Position numbers and translations under genes: made by a program. The notes beneath the pieces were generated by a model, which was not told the origin of the DNA, made no database searches, and saw nothing but the letters and a program-made list of their open reading frames with translations. 64,000 nucleotides of DNA. Origin: Xylocopa sonorina (taxonomy: Eukaryota > Arthropoda > Insecta > Hymenoptera > Apidae). The DNA is taken from the NCBI RefSeq assembly GCF_050948175.1, contig NC_135198.1, positions 10,119,001-10,183,000 of the forward strand, given 5' to 3'. Shown piece after piece: positions 25,901-40,975 of this stretch (positions are counted from its first letter, which is position 1; every line of letters starts with the position of its first letter).

Positions 25901-28000
25901 TCGGTACGATTTCTTTGAGGGATAAATCCTACGATGGAGGAATTAGGATGGAGGGTGCTGTCATGCGCGTAAGTGCAACCGTGGAACGGTCTCGTGTGCG
26001 GGCTTCGAACCGTCGAACAATCGTTTTGCACCCTCCGCGCGAAACGGAAAATGTATCTCGCCTGACGGAGCTCAAACAAAGGGTAGGACATCGGCGCGAG
26101 GGTCACCCTTGTCATCCCTCTCGGCTCGTTTCGTCCCTCTCCTTTCCTCCTTCCTCTATTCTTGTCTTCTGTTCTCTAGTTTCCGCTCTTTCGCCTGACA
26201 TTAGCACGACAAATAGTCGTCCTCCAACTGTCAAAGGATTAACGTCGCAACTTCATCTTACGCGTTAACGCAACCCCTTTGAAATACGAGAGATCAGCGC
26301 TTCATTCGAACGACAGTAATCAGCGTATTAATTGTTTTCAACACTTTTTTATTTAGATATATTCTGGAGATTACTGTATAATTAAACGTTAATAGTATTT
26401 GTGTATGAAATTAGTCGACTTTGACGGGACAGATCCTTCGACTAATTAGGCCCATAAATCCGCAGTGTGATTTAGAAGCAGGGGATTACAATGTGTCTCT
26501 GTTGGAGACACTTTCCCGCTCGCATACACGCGGAAGATTTTCCAGGATGAACTCGATGTACATCCTCGTGATTTGTCACAGGATTAACGTCATACCTCAA
26601 TCCTCCCATATCCATTTGGACTCTTATAACGAGCAAAGTTTTCGGCGCGGTTTGCTCTGGAGCAATTTGCTCCTAGAGTTGAACTTGCCTTCGGCGAGCT
26701 GTAGCATATGAAACCCGTACAACCACGTAAACCAATTAAAACGTAAAAGAAAATACCATCCACCAAGAGATCGTGCCAGTGCAACTTCAATTCCCTCCGA
26801 ATCCTCGCACCCGTTTGTTATCCGCTTTCCATCTCTGTCGCACGCAATACCAATCTAGCCATCCTCGCTGTATCGTAAAACGTTGCCCGCCAGTTTGTCA
26901 CGCCGAGCAGCGCGTTTAATAAACGAAAGGACACGTCGATGAGCGGCGAAGGCGATTCGATTTTAATTGACGCTAATTCCCAGGCAGAATTCAATTTCGC
27001 GATTTAATTAACATCGGCTTCAGAAGCGTCGCGGACAAGAGCAATCGGACGCTCGTTTCCCGGCGAGGTTCTCGATTTTAGTTTTCCACCCTGGGCGCGG
27101 TTTTTCGTTGGCCACCAACGCGCAGCGGGACGAAGACAAATAACAAGCGAGCGTCGCGCCGCAAAGATTTCCCATCTACGGACGCGGGTGGCGGCGTCGC
27201 CGTGGACTTCGACAAAGTAAACACCGGCCTCGGCCCCGTGGAAAAGACCAGCGAGAAAGCTCGTTAAAAACTTTCCAAAGCCAGATACGTCCCGTAAGAC
27301 GGCGGACGACTCGGTTTCGCTCGCGGGAACTTGTCCGCCGGCGGAGCTCTCCGAGCACAATGTCGTTTACTGTAGAACGCCCGGCCCGTGACAAGAAAGG
27401 GACGTTAAGCTTCTTCTCGGTCACCGGGATTACGCGCGAACAACTTGCTGTTTTGCCAAGGGAAAATTGAAGACTTGCTCGATTACTCTTAAGTACCGCG
27501 GAATTGCGCGGAGGAGACAATGCTACCGAGCAGGATCGTGGAAAGTTGTCGCGCGACTCTTTCGCAACGCTCCTGCGGTACCAGTGAAAATCAGTTCCAC
27601 TGTATCACGTACTCTGACAGCTGAAAACATCCTGCGACCGAATAATGAGATATTTCAATTAAATGAAGTGATATTAAAATTAAATAAAAAGAGATGGAAG
27701 CGAGTACTGCTCCCTTTCGTGTACGATTTCCGATTGATCGAGTCGCATTGTCGACTGTAACCACTAGCGATCGCTACATCCGGAGTGGCTTATCGATCTT
27801 GTGCATCTCTTAACCAGCCGCCCACGCTTCAAGTTCACGCTGACCACGTTTCACCAGTTCCTTTTTCCTCTGCGCTTTGTCTTCGCCTTTGATCTTTGTC
27901 TCTTTCTCGTAATAACACCGATGCAACCACGAGATCGTTCGAACAAATAACGGCCACGGATCCCAGTCTCCAAAACGGGATCCCTCTCTGAAGAACGTCG

Positions 28001-31000
28001 TGCGGTACATTTGTCGCGGGTCCTTATCCTCGTTTTGCCGCGGTTCGACGGGCTTTTAAATTAATTAATACACCGGCGACAGCGGAATATACGATTACCA
28101 GTCGAGGTACAACGAGGCTGGAACGAACCCGCGAATAAGTCCGGGAGCTCGCTCGCCGAGCGTTGGTCGATCAAGGAGCAACGATTCGAAATGGAAAACG
28201 TTACATCGGCGTAATACTCGTTACCAAGGGGTTCCGGCGTCGCAGCGAAAGATATACGAGATGGCATAGGAATTTCATTTAATCCGAGGTTCCGCGCGGT
28301 CGGCCGAGATTCGATTTATGGTGTAATCAGGGTCTGCGCGACTCTCCGCTCTTCCCGTGGACCGACTATCTCTCTCTTTTTCGCTTTCTCTCTTTCCCTT
28401 TCGCGCAACGAGCACGCACACACACGAACGCAGGACAACACGACGTCCAAACAGGACGCGATACCTTTTGTACCATCCTACGATGGCACACCGTGTTCAG
28501 GCACATCTAAATGGCCGCATCTGGAAAGGAAGAAATGGAATTCCCGGCATTGTCCGCGACTTCGATTATGGTTACGCCGCATCTTCCACTCGCAATTTGC
28601 GACGTCTTCTTTCGCGGGCAGCGGAAAGAATCGCCGTATCGGAGCCGATACCCGCGACGGACCACTCGGCTCGACGAATCGGATGAAAATTTATGTAGAA
28701 TGATGCGGGACGTTCGATTACCCACGGGAATTCCGATGGAAATTGGTGGAGATTGATTTTGACACGTTTCGTACGATGTCCTGTTTCATAGGCTGATTCG
28801 TTCGCTCGCGTATCTTCCTCTTTTGCTCGCTTTACCACCGATTCTACGCTTCGACCAATTTCTTTCTTAACGAGTGCGTATTTTCTCCTTAATCTTTTTT
28901 CATAGAAAGGCGAACAGTTTCAGCGACCAACAGAGGAGCTAAATACCAAGTTCCCCTAATCCCGCATCGAGACTCGAAGACAATGGCACGATTCTCACGG
29001 CGCATCCATCACGGTACCAGCGAACGGCGACCGTGATACTTCTTATCCCGAGTGGTGTCCTACGGGCGCACGGGCGAGCATTTTTTCCCGACCTCCCGGC
29101 CACGGCGCACAATTTCTCTGCTGTCCGTCGCACAAAGCGTCGCTCTGCATTTCACGCGGCGGTATCACCGTCGAGAAGAAAACTATTCCACGGGACGTCC
29201 GCGTCTCGCCCAGAGGACCGCGACGATCAATCTCACGCATGACACCGACTCTAGCGGAGTTAATTTACCGCGGGGTACGCTTACGTATCCGTGTCTAATT
29301 GGAGTGCGTCTAAAAGAGCCACTCTACCGCCCCGTTCGCTCCACCTTTTAGTCCGAAACCAAACAGATCTGGCACGAGACGGAATTTCGGAGAAACTAGC
29401 CACCATTTTGTGAACAAACCATTCCACGCGCTTCTTTCTAACTCTTCTCTCGAAGATTCATCAGGCTTTCATTTCAATGAATAGGTTCTTATAGGTAATT
29501 AGCAATTTTTACTGTTCAATTGGATCGTATCGAGAAGTTAAGAAGCAAGAGGATTAATACCGACACCACTCTCACGATCCATCGACGGATTGAATAGCGT
29601 CAATTACCGCGTACCTTCCAGAGAAATGTGTTTCCGGCTGGCGTTCGAGGCGAACGGTTCGAAATAAAAGTGGTGGACAGAATTTAGGGGACAACGGGCA
29701 GGGGATAAAGCGTGAGTGGACCCGCCGCTGATCGATACGATGCACTCTTTCTCGACTGATAAAGGTCTCTTCCGTTCGGACGAAGGAGACTCGTGACAGA
29801 AATTTCTCGACCTTCTGCCTTCCGTTTCGACCGCGATAAAACGGTAAGGCGATTACTAAAACTCCGAAACTGGCCACGGAAATACGGATGGCCTGTTCGA
29901 AACACGCGAACGAGGTAATCGCTCAATTTGCATAATTAATGAACGGTTAAGCAACCGAGTCACGCGTCCTCCCAGGAGATTGCGGACGGCTCCAACCGTT
30001 ATCCACTTGTCCAGAAGATAAAGTGCGCCCACGGATCCATCCCCCGGCGTCGGGAACACCGAACTTAGAGGAAAGAAGTTGTAATCCGCGCGTTTTTATT
30101 CCGATACACGGTGGCGATTGTCCTGGCAATTTCGATCCGGTCCCGATACGAATCTTAGCGTCGAAACGATCCGGTAACACTGTAGAACGGAGGCAATAAA
30201 CGAACTTCGTCCCTGGTAGATGGGAATCTGCCTCCATCCATCGCTAGAGGAAGACATCGCCCCGTTTCTTTCGTTGGCGCTGCGAAATCAATTTCGTTTC
30301 CTCGCCTGCGATATCGCGTTGGTAAAATGTGTCACTCGTTTCCATTTTTTTTTCTGCCATAGATTTCGCGATTCGAAATTTTGTACGTTCATTTTTATGA
30401 AACACGCCGTTCGGATAACGGCAGCCGGTACGTTAAACAATTCCTGGAATTAATTCCGCGACACACAGCGAAACAGACAATCTATTTGCATATCGGTTAC
30501 ATAACACGAGCCGGACGCAGGATTCAATTAATAGCCATCCGTATAATAGACTTCCATTTCGCCGATGATCCAACTAATCGCGAGAACGATCCTCTGTATA
30601 GGTTTACACGCGGGATGGAAAATTGCGAGCAACTGACGACCGACGCTGTCGCGATGCGCGTGCGAAACAAAATAAAAAAAAAATAGAGGAAAGAGATATC
30701 GTGGCAAAAATTCGTTAATAAACGTATGCAGCTACCCTTTCGATTCGACGATAGAAAAATGTTGCCAATTTTTACGGTCTCGCGTAACATTCTTTCCGAT
30801 ACCGGTAGCTGCGAGCAATTCCACGTTGAATCACATTATCGCGATCGAATCATCAGCTGGCAGCGCTCCCGTCGATTCGAAGTACAGGTAAATCGGTCGT
30901 GAAATAAAGCAACACCTGTCGCGATCGGTCGATGGAACGACAGAGCCGATACGCGTCGTTGACGATTCAATAAAGCAGCTTAAAGCGTCGATCAACGCGC

Positions 31001-34000
31001 GAGTCGTTGACCGGAGGCACGGATCCACCGCGTACCCCCGAAGACGGTGATTAACGAGCGAGAATTAGGCAAAGACCCTGATGAATAATTATGCGCTCTC
31101 CCGGGCCCCGAGGCGGACGAGAAAGTCTGGCGTGCACGCGCGTTCCACGATGGAAAAAGAAGGACAGGCCAGTCAGCTCCCTCGCGATGGTAGCCGGGAA
31201 GAAAAAACGACGGAAAAAGAGAGAAACGGGAGGCGAAAAACGAGGGGAACGGAGACGGTGGGATGGGCGATAGACGCTGGTCGAAATCGAGATTAATCGA
31301 CGTTGATTGAAAGAAGCTGCGGAGAGCTGGTTCCACGACGGGAAGAAAGGGAAGAGCCCACGAAGAAAGCTGTTGCCGGACGGAGGACGGCTGGATAGCC
31401 TCGCGAATTAACGCGTTGTACGATCACCGGTTTCCACTACTGAGATTGGCCTGGATCACGGTCGCGTCTACGCGGTCATTAATCACCAACGGTGAAGAGG
31501 GAGAGAGGAACGACGAAGGAAGCCTCGGAGTTTCGGAGGGTTGATGGATGGAGACACCAGCGACGGTCACGCGGCCGATTTTGATTCGTAAAGTGCGTTC
31601 TCATGCTGCACAGGATTCCCGTGATCTTGTTGTCGTTTGTCAGTCGGGCTTCTCGATGCCAGGAAATGTGTCCTACCTTCCGTCGAACGTCTCTCCCTTT
31701 ATTGTTTCTCCATATTTCGTTAACGGAAGAGAAATTGGTACAACGGTCGACGTGGCGTTTAGTTTTCTCGGTCCTTCTATTCTTCATTTATTACAGGGGA
31801 TACGTCTGTTGGTATTCTTCTAATTTTTTTTTTTTTTTTTGTTTCTTCGAACTACGCGGGACAGTGCGCTCGTACATTTACCGTGGAGAGGCGGCGCGAA
31901 AACAATTTCGCGGCGCGTGAAAAATGCCGCGAGACACGCGCGTTCGGGGTGAAATTGTGGGTGGCGGCGGGCGAGATGATCAATCGACGCGGAGGCTGAG
32001 CCAACGGGGAGGAAGCAGGAGAGCTGCTGGCTAGTAAACACATCCAACGGGAAGACACCTGAACGGAGGGAGATATACGAGCGCACTTTCACCGAGTGTC
32101 CGGGAACACGAGAGGCCTCGAGCTTGAATATGCTTGAACGTGCTTGATAAAAATTGTCGCGAGCAGTTTCGTGCAGCTAAAATTCTCGCAGTTCGAGGAT
32201 CTGAAAGGTGCTAGGAAAAAATCGCCAAGCGTATCGCGATGTTCGTTCGATTGTCTCGATAAATTAATAACTTCGCGGTAGCCCCGAGTATTGTATTATA
32301 CGATCGTGATGATGCTTGGGTAGCATCGTCGGGGCTGCGAGGACGTGTTCCGAGTTGTCTGGTTCGATAAAATCTTGTAATGCGGTTAAACTTGTTGATA
32401 CAAGATAGGCTATTGTTGTACCGTGGAGATTTTAATCTATATTGTAGGTCAGCTCGTAGGTTGAAAGAGGCTGTGTCTAATTTTAGAGATGGAAGATTTA
32501 ATGGAAGCGGTCTGCGGTCGGAGGCATTTTTGAGGCCTCGTTTACGGGCAAAACGGGACATTAAATTTGTACGTGGACAGGCTGAAGGGCGGTGTGTTCC
32601 GGACAGAAATTCGAAGAATGGGAATGATGAAACTTTGGGAATACGCGATTGTGAGGGTGCCTTCCCTCGCGGATCCCTTGGATTTCTGACAGCTTTCAGG
32701 TAACACGACGTGAATACAACTTCGTTTAAAGCTTGGTTCAGCGCTTTGCAATCTACATTTGAATCTTTAACAATGCCACCATTGTATAGTTACAAAGACG
32801 TCAACGTAAATATTAATGCAGAGCTCTTTTCAATTTACTTGAATTTTGCGGAGAGAAAACTATCGCGCGAGAGGCGGTTAATTTCCTCGGGGATTCGAGA
32901 AATAATTTTGACGCGCGTAGAGCAGAGTACCATTCGTGGTCCTACGGTTACGGTTGAGCGATTTATAAAGTAGAGAATAAAGATGCGACCGAAATGGTTT
33001 CCTGTTCTTTGGGAGGATTTAGACGGTGTGAATGTCGCTTAACAGACAGCCCGAAAGGGACGCGAATTTATCTCGTTCCCGGGGACAAAGTAACCCTACG
33101 GGCTGCGAGAATAAATTATCGTAATCCTCGTGGGCTTACGTCTCCCGCTACCTGTTCCCGTGGATTTACATTCGAATTTTTGCGATTTACATTTTTACCG
33201 GCGCCGGGTCGGCCAGAAAAAAATGTTCTCACGACTATTTCCGCGATTCGTCCGCGCGATTATACCACTCGTTACCTACCGTCAAAAGCTGTACGCGATA
33301 TTTTATATATTCCATCCGCGTAACGACGGAACAAAACAAAATGGATCATCGAACGTACTCGAGCGCCGCGAACGCGATTCCATCCGTTATTAACGCAACG
33401 AGGGCCACGATTTTGTCAAGGTAATTGAATTTTTCTCTCTCCTCTTTTCACCGCGTCGCGTCTCGTTTTGTTTTCAAGGGATTGAATCCGGCCCGCGATC
33501 GTATAAAATTCAATCGAGTCAGAAGCAATTAACGAGCCGGCCGGCGGAGGCGTTAGCGATACATCCGCGTAATTTATACGAAACAGCGAGCACACGCGAT
33601 ACACCGGCGCGGCTGTACCGCGTGGCGTGCATACCGAAATCCCAACAACTCCGTCGCCTCGCCCTCTCCCACCCCTCGTCCCTCTAATTATTTTTTTCGC
33701 GTGCACCGTGACGTTCCACGGGGCAATCTTCGATCTAAGATTTTATGAAGACACGTATACCCGTAGCTCGCATGCTGTGAATTTATGATCGTGGCCTCGT
33801 CTATACCGGCGGACGACTCGCGCCAACACTGTTCCTTTTGGGAGTTCGTGTTTCCACCTACGTCCCCTGCCGCCTTTCTCTCCCTATCGCCACCCGCCAC
33901 GCTCGAACGGGACGAGACAACGAATCGTCCCGAAATGACGCCGTCCCCGTGTTCAGGCAATAATGTCGCCCGCGAGGAATCCTACCTACGCGTCCTCTTC

Positions 34001-37000
34001 TTCGTCCTGAACGCGTCTCGCGCGCGGGGCTTCCTCTCGATTACGGCTTCTATCGAATTATGCTAACGCGCCGCGGCCACGCTCAAACACGAATTTCTCC
34101 GACCGATACGCTCGTTCCCGGAATGAATCGTCTCGTTCCTACATCCCGTCCCGGATGCTCGCCGTTCCGTTCGTGTATCCGTTGCGAAACAGTGAATGTT
34201 TCAGGGGAGAATCGCGACAAATTATGTACGACAGAGGGTACAGGGCGGATGAATTTATAATTTTTCTGTATCAACGCGGCGAGATGTCGCGGAGAACGTT
34301 CGCCATTTGCGGACTCGAGGGGTTGGCTCGTTCCAATGTCGCGCGATTTGAACATTTTTCGCGTGGACGGAGTTTCCAGGTACTTCGAGTTCAAGTTCAA
34401 AGTTGCCAGTTCAAGGTTCGAATGTTTCGTCGGCAGACGGCCAGCGGAAACGGTTAATTCTTCTTTGTCTGATTTCCCATGCTCGTCGCGACTCGGCTCG
34501 AGCCGGAATCACGGAGTCACTTTCGCGAACTGTCTGAGTCCCCGGAGAAATCATTCGGAACACCTGCGCTTAGAGCGGAGTGCCAATAACTGCAGAGTTT
34601 ACTACATCATCTTTACTCGCGGAGCCTTCCACGCGTTTTCCACCCCCGCCCCACCCTCCGCGTCGGCACGCTCGAGCACCAGGAAGAGAAAGCGTCTTGT
34701 ATTATTTACCGATGTCTGCCGGCACATCGCGATTCTTTATTAAAGAATGCGTACGCTTTGATGCAACGTCTGAAACTCGATCGAGCCGACTTCGACGGTC
34801 CATTATTTATTAATCCCCCTCGCGGAGGGGAGCGTGTCTTTCCGTATCGATTGCGACGATCTACATTGCTGAACAGTGCCTCGGAACGAAACGCTTTTAA
34901 AAGTCCCCGGATGCATCTAGCGAAAAAAACCCTCTTCTACTCCTCCCTCCTCCGCCATCGAATTTTCGACTCAAAGTTCCAACAGGAAATTGCATTACCG
35001 TCTTTGCTTTCCGACACGCGCCGCGTTTCGATTCGAGGGGTTGAAATCTGCTGACCACCGTTCGTTGGACAGCCTGTAGAAGAAGTCGGCGATAAAATAT
35101 TCTACAATAAAAAGAAATACAATCCGGTCATTTAGGACTCCCGGAGACTCAATTTCAATTCAAACTTCGTCCACTCCCGTCGCCATCTACCCGCGCTCTT
35201 ACCTCCCTCCCTTATTTCCTATAACTCAATAATCCCGCCAAGTGTTTTCTTTTCTCCTCCGGCTCCCGCTACTTCGTCTCCTTTTTGCTGCCCCATCGCC
35301 GTGCAGAGGAGCCTCCATTATCTTCGACGATCACCTGGCAAAATTACGAGCCGCGACTCCCAGAGGCACCCCCGTCGAGCGCGATCCGAGTGATCCTGTC
35401 CGTCGGAGGATTACGAACGCCCGCTATTTCGGCGGGCGCAGCTCGAGATAAGCGGAGAGATTCAGGGCAGAAAGGGGAGAAACGGGGACGCGAGTGCAAG
35501 GGAACGCGGCAGGAGGCCCGTGTGCATACGAAGTGGCTGCTAGTCGCGATATTAAAGTAACTCCTTCAGCTAAGCCGCTGCCGCGAACAAATGGCCGGGA
35601 GTGTTCTAAACTTGCCGACGGACGGGGGCGAATTATTTTTCACCGACGTGCCCGCACACCGTCCCGCGACTCTTTTTACTTCTCCCTTCGGGTTGTCCCC
35701 GTCAGAAATTAAGAAACTCCGCGCTGTCTGATTAACGTTTGGCGCCTCGTTGGTGATTCGTCGGCGACGAATGAAAAAAGTTCGATGCAAACGTGGTTAA
35801 AGTTTTGACAGCCCGGCAATCGTTTGTCACTTCTCTACGACGTAACTTCGTGGGAGACGATAGACCTCGTAGAATCGAAGCAGAGGCTCATTGTTATTCG
35901 TCGCGGGCTGCCTACTTTCGTCCTTCGGGGGCTGTCGAATCGGCGCCAGTTTTCGAACTCCCGCCTTTCGATTCTTCGCGCAATTCCGGCCTGGGATCCA
36001 ATTTAATCCGGTCATGGAAAGTTTCCGTGACGTTGGCTCGCGGCCTCGAGTAATTTAAACGACGAACATGTTAATAAATGGGTTGCCAGGGGTCACGCGG
36101 GGGTGCGCTCCTCGGCGATCCGCGTCACCCTTTCCGGAGGGTGACGGGACGGCCGCGAATTTCCGGGTCAGATCCGTGCCCCTTTTCTTCACGGCGAACA
36201 CCTGAGGTACGGAAATCAAAGCGTGACTATCGCGAAATGAAATCCCAGCCGGGACTGTCGCCACCCTCGAATTACTCGGCCACTGTTCGCCGGCTTCATT
36301 CGAACCGCTGAAATGGAGTCGCGTTATCGTGATTGAAGCGTATTACTGGCCGAGGAAGTTGCAGCCCCGACTAAGTTTCGGATGGGGAGGGAAGTTAGGG
36401 AAGCCTTGGTCGAGATTTTCTCGAGAATCTTCTATTTGCATCGACGCTCTTCTTGGAATGCTTGCGAATCGTGAAAAGCCTCGTTGTCTCGTGTACTTCC
36501 CAGTTTCCTCCAAATGTTATCTAGTCAGAAAACAATGTAGCAGCGCAACATCGAATCTGAACTTCGTACATCACGCTAGACGTGCATCAAGAGAGTGCTA
36601 GACGCAAAAACTCTAGCGCAGAGACATAAAACCAGGCAAGAACAACTGTAATCGCTGTAGAAAGCAGCGAAATAGCGTTGCACCCTTCGCTCGTCGCGAG
36701 GGAGAGATAAAAAAAATGGTCGCATATTGTTGCGAAACGCTGGAGCCACTCGAAAAATGAAGGTCGGCGAACTTTAAATTCGAGCAGGAGGAATAGAGCG
36801 AGAAAGAGAGGGAGAGAAGGGGTGGAGCCAAGGGGTAGTAAAAGCAGAGAGCCGGGCAAGGAAGGTTATTAGCGAGTCGTCAAGTTCCCTCATATTTCAC
36901 GCGGTTGACGAAGAATTCTCGCGTCAGAGCGAACGTTGCTTTGAGGCGACAATTAAAATATCTCCGAGACATAACCGTGTCCGCGGCATGAGCTGGCTGG

Positions 37001-39000
37001 CGCTGGTGGAACGAGCGGACAAGAAGGTCCCCAAGAGCCGGCTGCGCACCTCCGAAATAAAACGAGCCGAATTTCTGGCCAGAGTCTTCAAAGAATGTTC
37101 GCCACGCGGTCGACTCTGCTGCGAGAGAGGTGGACGGTGGAAAAAAAGCGACGGCAATTAAGCGAAATAGAGCCACGGGGACGCGAACTGTTTTAACCCC
37201 GTGTAATTGTTCCTTTAAGCGTTCTAAATATCCGGACCGGGGATCGTAAACGAAGGTAAAAAAGCGCGGCCGGAAAGCATGCACAGAATGTGTGTGCCGG
37301 GCCTACGTCGTCGTTCTAAGTAGTTCGCGATTGTTCTGCTAAATAATAGCGGGCAAATTGCACGACGATGGAGTCAATGGGAATTTCTGTGTAGGCAGTG
37401 GATTTTCGAAACCATGACTTTTACCCCTATTATTTTTTATAACCTTTTAACTCGACGTTCTTCCTTTTCGACACTTTGCATAAAAGTAAAATAATCTCGA
37501 GGAATAGTTACTATCGTTTCGTTTAATTTACCGACGCCAACGTGTTCTCCCTACGCGGTGCGTAAACTGAAAAGCCAGCGAGCATAGCCATGACACTTGG
37601 CGAGAACGTATTCACCGTGATTGCTGGCGATAAACAAGCGCAACAATCGTCGATATTAAAGGTGGATATTGAAAGCGGCAGGCGACTGCGAGGACGGGAA
37701 ATCGTTGGGAAACGCCGGCGTTGGCGCGACGAGGAAAGAGAGGGCTGGAAGGTGGGTCTGTCCCTTCATACGTGAAAACGGGCGAAACGCATTTATCTTC
37801 GTTTCAGGTGAATCGAGTGCGAATAACCGAACAGCGATAACCCTGGTGCACCTGGGACGTCGATCGACTTATTTCCGACAAATCGGCAGGAATGGCGTCG
37901 GGTTATCGATTGATCGAACGGAACGTCCGCACCGTCGACGAAATCCTCCCGGGAGGATTCTGTTTTCCCTTCGACTACCGTCGACCCTGGACTTCCCTCG
38001 CGGCCCCTGCCATTCCTCGACCTTACAGCTTCCTTTATTTATCGTTCGCGGACCTGGAATATGTTTGAGTTGTCCGCCAGTATTGTCCAATAGTTGTTTT
38101 ATCCGCGTTCTCGTTATTCTCGAGATGGAACGACTAGAATAGTGATTTCTATTACAATTATAAATGAATACTTCTCTGCTAGGAATCATTACAGATAGAG
38201 TTAATAGAAACACGCGAAAAATTGTTTAATATAAAACAATGTACTTCAAGTGGAATTGATGTTTAAGAGGGATCGTTGGGGAACATCGTAGCTAAAGAGA
38301 TATTAACATTCTTTGGGAACATAAACGGAAACTCCGAAGAATCTCAAATTATATGCATGGTAAACGACATCGAATATTGGTCGATTTACTTCCGGACGGC
38401 TCGCGGAGGCCGTTCTCCACCGGAGACAAAGACGTTTTACAGCGTCTGCAGCGGGGAGCCGGGACGTGTATTCAAGGAATATTCGATGCGACGTGGGAAC
38501 TCATCGGACAAGTTCCCATCCTCGGCTCATCGTCCTTCCTGGCGCAATTTGTGTGCTTTATCGGCGGTGTTTTCCGCCCGGGAGGGAAAACCCGGCGGGG
38601 ACATTATATTCCTGGAGGCAGCGGCTCTTTGCGTCTCCGTCGCGCGGTAACGGCGTCGTATAATTTATGCACCCCGCGGCCGCGTTCATAAAGCCCAAAT
38701 ATTTTAAAACAAGAGTAAAAGAGAGCCGGCGGAGGAAGGCTGCGCCGCATGCGGAATACGAGTTACGCGGGTTGGCCGCATTACCAACGGAATCAAGAGC
38801 CCGTAACAGACGACAAAGGATCAACGAGGACTCCTCCGCGACCCTTTTCTTCGAACAAGGACGCCTGCTCCTCGCAGACGAGTCGCTGATCTGTTCCGTG
38901 ACTTCTTTTTCCGTTGCAACGTCTTGTCTCGACCTTTATTTTTATCAAATATTAACCACCAGATGTATCGTTGATCAGCTACACAGTGTATTTCCATGTA
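28001..39000. other. Gene desert, part 2
   Basis: No gene is supported. POU octamers lie at 29926, 30484 and 36434. A 17-base T run occupies 31824-31840 and a purine-rich stretch covers about 31140-31270. The frame at 32710-32973 (+) reads somewhat like protein but has no start context, convincing splice site or known motif. Confidence 0.45.
31824..31840 (+). repeat. T17 homopolymer
   Basis: Uninterrupted run of 17 thymines in non-coding DNA; its length may vary between reads. Confidence 0.9.
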
Positions 39001-40957
39001 ACATTTTATCGCAGTGAGGAGATATTCGCGGAGGTAACCGGAACCAGAATTGTCTTCCAGTGGAAATACTGCCTGACGGTTCTATACCCCTCCGTGAACG
39101 TCGATGAAGAAAGTTCCGAAGGTGAGTGCTCTCGAGCGCTCGGCTCAGGAAGTCTGATGGAAGTAATTGATTCTTAATGATACCTACAGAAATGGTCGTT
39201 CCATTGTATAAACCGCGGAACGGTGAGCCAGCCAGGGCTGTTCAATTATTCCGCATGAAATGTAATATAATAACCGCGCGGGGCTATTCAGCCGGCGACA
39301 GGCATTATTAATCGACAAAGTTGCAAGGCGAATTAAAAAGTCAGCCGGCTATTAATCCACGGGCCTTGTCCCGGTTCACCCATTTTTACGATGCAACAGT
39401 TCACGGACGGGTGTCGCCGGTTTCAGCCGCGTGGAAAAGTTTTTCCGCGCGAAAGACAAAGCGACGGCGGCTGGGCGGGGGTGTAGGCGAGGAGTGACAG
39501 GGAGAGAGAGAGAGGCAAACCACCACGGGGGGATGGAAGAAGCGCGCCCTAAATCAGGCTAGTGCGGGCGGTAGTCGTGGCCGGCCAGTCAGTTTGCAGA
39601 AAATCCGCCATTGTTTTCACTTTAGCCGGCCGTTTTAAGCGTGGACCGCGTAATAAATATTCGCACTCTCTACCGTTAGGATTACGCCCGGCAGGAATAA
39701 TATTCCTCTTTGTGGATGTCGGCCTCCTTTGTTAACGGCCTTTCGCGGACGTCGACGGTGGTTGACGTCGTTGTCGAGGTAACGAAGCGCCTTTAGAAAT
39801 CGTCCTCTTTGTTTCGTCCGGTAACCTTTGTCAAAATTCCACCCGGCACCACCCCCGAAAACTCCCTGATAACGCACACCGTATTATTACGTTAAAGCCT
39901 CGTGGTAACCCGTTGTACACCACCGCTGGCGTTCATCCCTCTGGAGGTCGCTTCGATTAAACGGTTTATCGTTGCTCGTTTGATAAAACCGGAATTAAAC
40001 GCGAGATAGCGTATTCCGCGGAATTAAGAGTCGAAAAGGGCGCGCTTCCCCCTTGCTTTTCCTTCTTACCCTCCTACTTCTCCTCCTCCTCCTCTCTCGA
40101 CCGTTTCTTCTTTTCTTTCTCTTCTCTGTTGCTTCTTTGCCACGGAGTCCAATTTACCGTCTTCATTTGTTCCGTGGCTTTTAATGAATACTGCAACTCG
40201 CGCTGTTCCTGCCCTCGTTCCTCTTGCAAATGGCTGGGCGTGACTCGTTTATTTGCGGGTGGATTTCTACCGACAAGAAGCGGAGGAAAAAAAGGAAGGA
40301 CGGAGGGGGAGGAAGAAGAAACGCATTCGCGCGGAGGAACGACCGGTTCGCCGGCCGAGTGGACGGCTTTGTGATTCGGAAAGAAAATTTTCAAGGAAGA
40401 GGAACGGGCTAGATCTGGAACGATTAATTTGCATTCATTTACATGGCATTTGTATGGCAAAGCGGCCCGGAACCAGCGCGAAATGATAACACCGACACGA
40501 GAAAGTTATTACTACGGAGTTGCAGCTCCTTTGCCGGGGATCTTTCATTTAACGAGGGGTTGTTACCGATACCACTGCAATACGGAAGCTTCCGATGCCT
40601 CCTTGCCCCGCTCCTTTCATGAATCTTTTAGTATTTGTCCGCCCATTCGGCGACTTTCAATGCCCGCGCTACTTTCTTCCTTCTGCTCTTGTATTTCGAG
40701 CCCCCTTTACGCACATCTTATTGTATCGTACCCCTTTTACATCGTCGTCAACGATCTCTGGTACCCGCTTTGATCTCTTTTGACAATGTCGTAAACTCTT
40801 GCAGTTTCCGGAGCGTTTCCGGGGGCGAGCGCTTCATTATGAAAAACAGTGGCTCGTTTCGAACGGCAATTTCGAATCGACCGAAGATGGGAGAGCGAAG
40901 GACGCGGTCACGGGAGCAGGAAACGATTTTCGAAGTTGATGGTGCACGGCCAAGCAA

Positions 40958-40975
40958 TTTTTTTTTTTTTTTTTT
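40958..40975 (+). repeat. T18 homopolymer
   Basis: Uninterrupted run of 18 thymines, the longest T tract in the window. Confidence 0.9.

Larger units (their letters stand above)
17350..28000. other. Gene desert, part 1
   Basis: No gene is supported. Frames such as 17603-18103 (+) and 19786-20301 (+) are Arg-rich and lack domains. Features seen: a POU octamer at 19157-19164, a perfect 9-bp inverted repeat at 19777-19809, a (CGT)6 tract at 22941-22958, and an exon-like open segment at about 25861-25971 that ends in a GTAAGT but lacks a usable acceptor. Confidence 0.45.

Noticed and set aside
25861..25971. Exon-like segment ending in GTAAGT
   Set aside because: The upstream sequence is purine-rich and gives no credible acceptor; no neighbouring exon fits.
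32710..32973. 87-codon frame (+) with protein-like residues
   Set aside because: It starts at a non-ATG codon, has no donor, and shows no known motif. Kept only as a note in the desert description.
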